A stretch of 64,000 nucleotides of DNA from Phenylobacterium aquaticum (lineage in GTDB: Bacteria > Pseudomonadota > Alphaproteobacteria > Caulobacterales > Caulobacteraceae): positions 1-64,000 of the forward strand of contig NZ_JALDPT010000032.1 in the NCBI RefSeq assembly GCF_022695515.1, given 5' to 3'. Shown here piece by piece: positions 62,309 through 64,000 of the stretch. The notes below the pieces were generated by a model. That model was not told the origin of the DNA. It saw only the letters and a program-made list of their open reading frames with translations, and did no database searches. A program made the translations under genes and the position numbers. Each line of letters opens with the position of its first letter. Position 1 is the first letter of the stretch.

Positions 62309-64000
62309 CTAGGGCGGCGGACCCGCCAGGACCTCGCGCTTGCCCGCGTGGTTCGCCGGGCTGACCACGCCCTCGTTCTCCATGCGCTCGATCAGGGAGG
62401 CGGCGCGGTTGTAGCCGATCTGCAGCCGGCGCTGGACGTAGGAGGTGGAGGCCTTCTTGTCGCGGGTGACCACCGCGACCGCGCGATCATAGAGGTCGTC
62501 GCCCGAGCCGCCTTCGCCGTCCATGCCGTCGCCGCCGCCCTCGCCGTCCTCGTCGCCGCCGGCCGTGACCTCTTCCAGATACTGGGGCTGGCCCTGGTCG
62601 CGCAGGAACTTGGCCACGGCCTCGACCTCGCCGTCGGAGACGAAGGGGCCGTGCAGGCGGGTGATGCGGCCGCCGCCGGCCATGTAGAGCATGTCGCCCT
62701 GGCCCAGCAGCTGCTCGGCGCCCTGCTCGCCCAGGATGGTGCGGCTGTCGATCTTGGAGGTGACCTGGAAGGAGATCCGGGTCGGGAAGTTGGCCTTGAT
62801 GGTGCCGGTGATGACGTCGACCGACGGCCGCTGGGTGGCCATGACCAGGTGGATGCCGGCGGCGCGGGCCATCTGGGCCAGGCGTTGCACGGCGCCCTCG
62901 ACCTCCTTGCCGGCCACCATCATCAGGTCGGCGACCTCGTCGATCACCACCACCAGATAGGGCATGGGCTTGGGATCGATGCGCTCGCTCTCATAGACCG
63001 GGCGGCCTGAATCATCGAAGCCGGTCTGGACGGTGCGCTCGAAGTGCTCGCCCTTGGCCGCGGCCTCCTTGGCGCGCTCGTTATAGGAGGCGACGTTGCG
63101 GACCCCGATCTTGGACATCATCCGATAGCGGTCCTCCATCTCGCGGACGGTCCACTTCAGCGCGACGATGGCCTTCTTCGGATCGGTGACGACGGGCGCG
63201 AGCAGGTGCGGGATGCCGTCATAGACGGAAAGCTCCAGCATCTTCGGGTCGATCATGATGAACCGGCACTGCTCGGGGGGCAGGCGGTACAGGATCGACA
63301 GGATCATGGCGTTGACCCCCACCGACTTGCCGGAGCCGGTGGTGCCGGCGATCAAGAGGTGGGGCATCTTCGACAGGTCGGCGATATAGGGCTCGCCGCC
63401 GATGTTCTCGCCCAACGCCATGGGCAGGGCCTGGCTCGCCTTTTCGTATTCCGCGCTGGCCAAGAGGTCGCGCAGATAGACGGTCTCGCGCCGCGCATTG
63501 GGCAGCTCGATGCCGATGGCGTTGCGGCCCGGCACCACGGCGACGCGGCAGGCGGCGACCGACATGGAGCGGGCGATGTCGTCGGACAGCGCCACGACCC
63601 GGGCCGATTTCACCCCGGCGGCGGGGACCAGCTCATAGAGGGTGACGACGGGACCGGGGCGGATCTGGTCGATCTGGCCGCGCACGCCGAACTCGGCCAG
63701 CACGCTCTCCAGGAGCTGGGCGTTCTGGCGCAGGGCGCCCTCGTCGAACTGGGCGGCGCGGGGCTTGGGCCGGGCCAGCATGGCGAGCTCGGGCAGGGCG
63801 AAGCCGCCGGTCGGGCGGACGAAATCAAAGGCGCCTTGCGCCTCGCGCAGCTCGCGGCCGGACTCCTTCGGCGTGGCCTTGGGCTGGCGGATCGCCACCG
63901 GGGCCGGGGCGGGGGGAAGGTCGGGTTCGTCCTCGTCCGCCATCTCCGGGGCCGGGCCGGCGATGTTCACCGCGGCGGGGATCGGCGCGGGATCCAGGGC
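62309..64000 (-). CDS. ftsK: DNA translocase FtsK, C-terminal part (5' end beyond window)
   Basis: The last 563 residues of the septal DNA pump that clears and orders terminus DNA. Present are a Pro/Ala linker, the alpha domain (LLESVLAEFGVRGQIDQIRP), the beta ATPase domain with Walker A LLIAGTTGSGKSVGVNAMIL and Walker B PYLVVVIDEVADLMMVAGKE, TQRPSVDVITGTIKANFPTR, and the gamma winged helix KASTSYVQRRLQIGYNRAAS that reads KOPS. A Gly/Asp/Glu-rich insert (GGDEDGEGGGDGMDGEGG) precedes gamma. The N-terminal membrane domain lies past 64000. Confidence 0.96.
   Translation of the reverse strand, partial: ALDPAPIPAAVNIAGPAPEMADEDEPDLPPAPAPVAIRQPKATPKESGRELREAQGAFDFVRPTGGFALPELAMLARPKPRAAQFDEGALRQNAQLLESVLAEFGVRGQIDQIRPGPVVTLYELVPAAGVKSARVVALSDDIARSMSVAACRVAVVPGRNAIGIELPNARRETVYLRDLLASAEYEKASQALPMALGENIGGEPYIADLSKMPHLLIAGTTGSGKSVGVNAMILSILYRLPPEQCRFIMIDPKMLELSVYDGIPHLLAPVVTDPKKAIVALKWTVREMEDRYRMMSKIGVRNVASYNERAKEAAAKGEHFERTVQTGFDDSGRPVYESERIDPKPMPYLVVVIDEVADLMMVAGKEVEGAVQRLAQMARAAGIHLVMATQRPSVDVITGTIKANFPTRISFQVTSKIDSRTILGEQGAEQLLGQGDMLYMAGGGRITRLHGPFVSDGEVEAVAKFLRDQGQPQYLEEVTAGGDEDGEGGGDGMDGEGGSGDDLYDRAVAVVTRDKKASTSYVQRRLQIGYNRAASLIERMENEGVVSPANHAGKREVLAGPPP

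Overview
The window is a GC-rich chromosomal segment of an alphaproteobacterium, most likely a member of the Caulobacteraceae (Caulobacter/Phenylobacterium type). The gene order dnaQ-coaE-aroE-maf-ppsR, a 576 bp gap, then hemE-hemH-hemJ-rho, followed by mnmE-mnmG-rsmG-parA-parB, is the order known around the Caulobacter crescentus replication origin. NtrZ, CenR, TimA, DUF6481, DUF6489 and DUF3576 type proteins point the same way. I cannot name the species.

Layout. 1-8.3 kb: the tail of an RTX protein, a winged-helix regulator, an operon of response regulator, LysM/FecR protein and CHASE2 histidine kinase, a lipoprotein and a ClC chloride channel. 8.3-17 kb: small secreted and membrane proteins, a Sir2 deacylase, CheW, AmtB, YggT/YggU, tRNA-Ala(CGC), a Na/Ca exchanger, a PAS kinase and a globin-coupled chemoreceptor. 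17-25 kb: a CPBP protease, a PQQ dehydrogenase, a DAACS symporter, Smr, MltA, TimA and SecB. 25-29 kb: leftward dnaQ, coaE, aroE, maf and ppsR. 29.1-29.7 kb: the predicted origin (Cori), with CtrA boxes, a DnaA box and CcrM sites. 29.7-34 kb: rightward heme operon and rho. 34-42.2 kb: the partition region, with perfect parS sites, mnmE, mnmG, rsmG, parA and parB. 42.5-49.7 kb: leftward glycosyltransferase, TPR, holA, lptE, leuS and DUF3576 genes. 49.9-54.8 kb: ntrZ, a ThiE-like gene, yggS, an L,D-transpeptidase, cenR, xthA and lolA. 54.9-62.3 kb: amidase, LpxA paralog, D-aminoacylase, hybrid kinase and FabV. 62.3 kb to the end: the C-terminal part of ftsK.

How it works together. CtrA and DnaA sites at Cori would gate replication. 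ParB loaded at the parS cluster 5-9 kb away, with ParA, would segregate the new origin, and FtsK would handle terminus DNA at division. A second theme is the envelope: LolA, LptE, MltA, L,D-transpeptidase, the LpxA paralog and CenR.

Data quality. Six conserved genes (CHASE2 kinase, rho, a quinone reductase, a dienelactone hydrolase, leuS, a D-aminoacylase) each carry one apparent indel, mostly at short homopolymers. Because rho and leuS are normally indispensable, base-call or assembly error is the simplest explanation. I saw no prophage, insertion sequence or CRISPR array.
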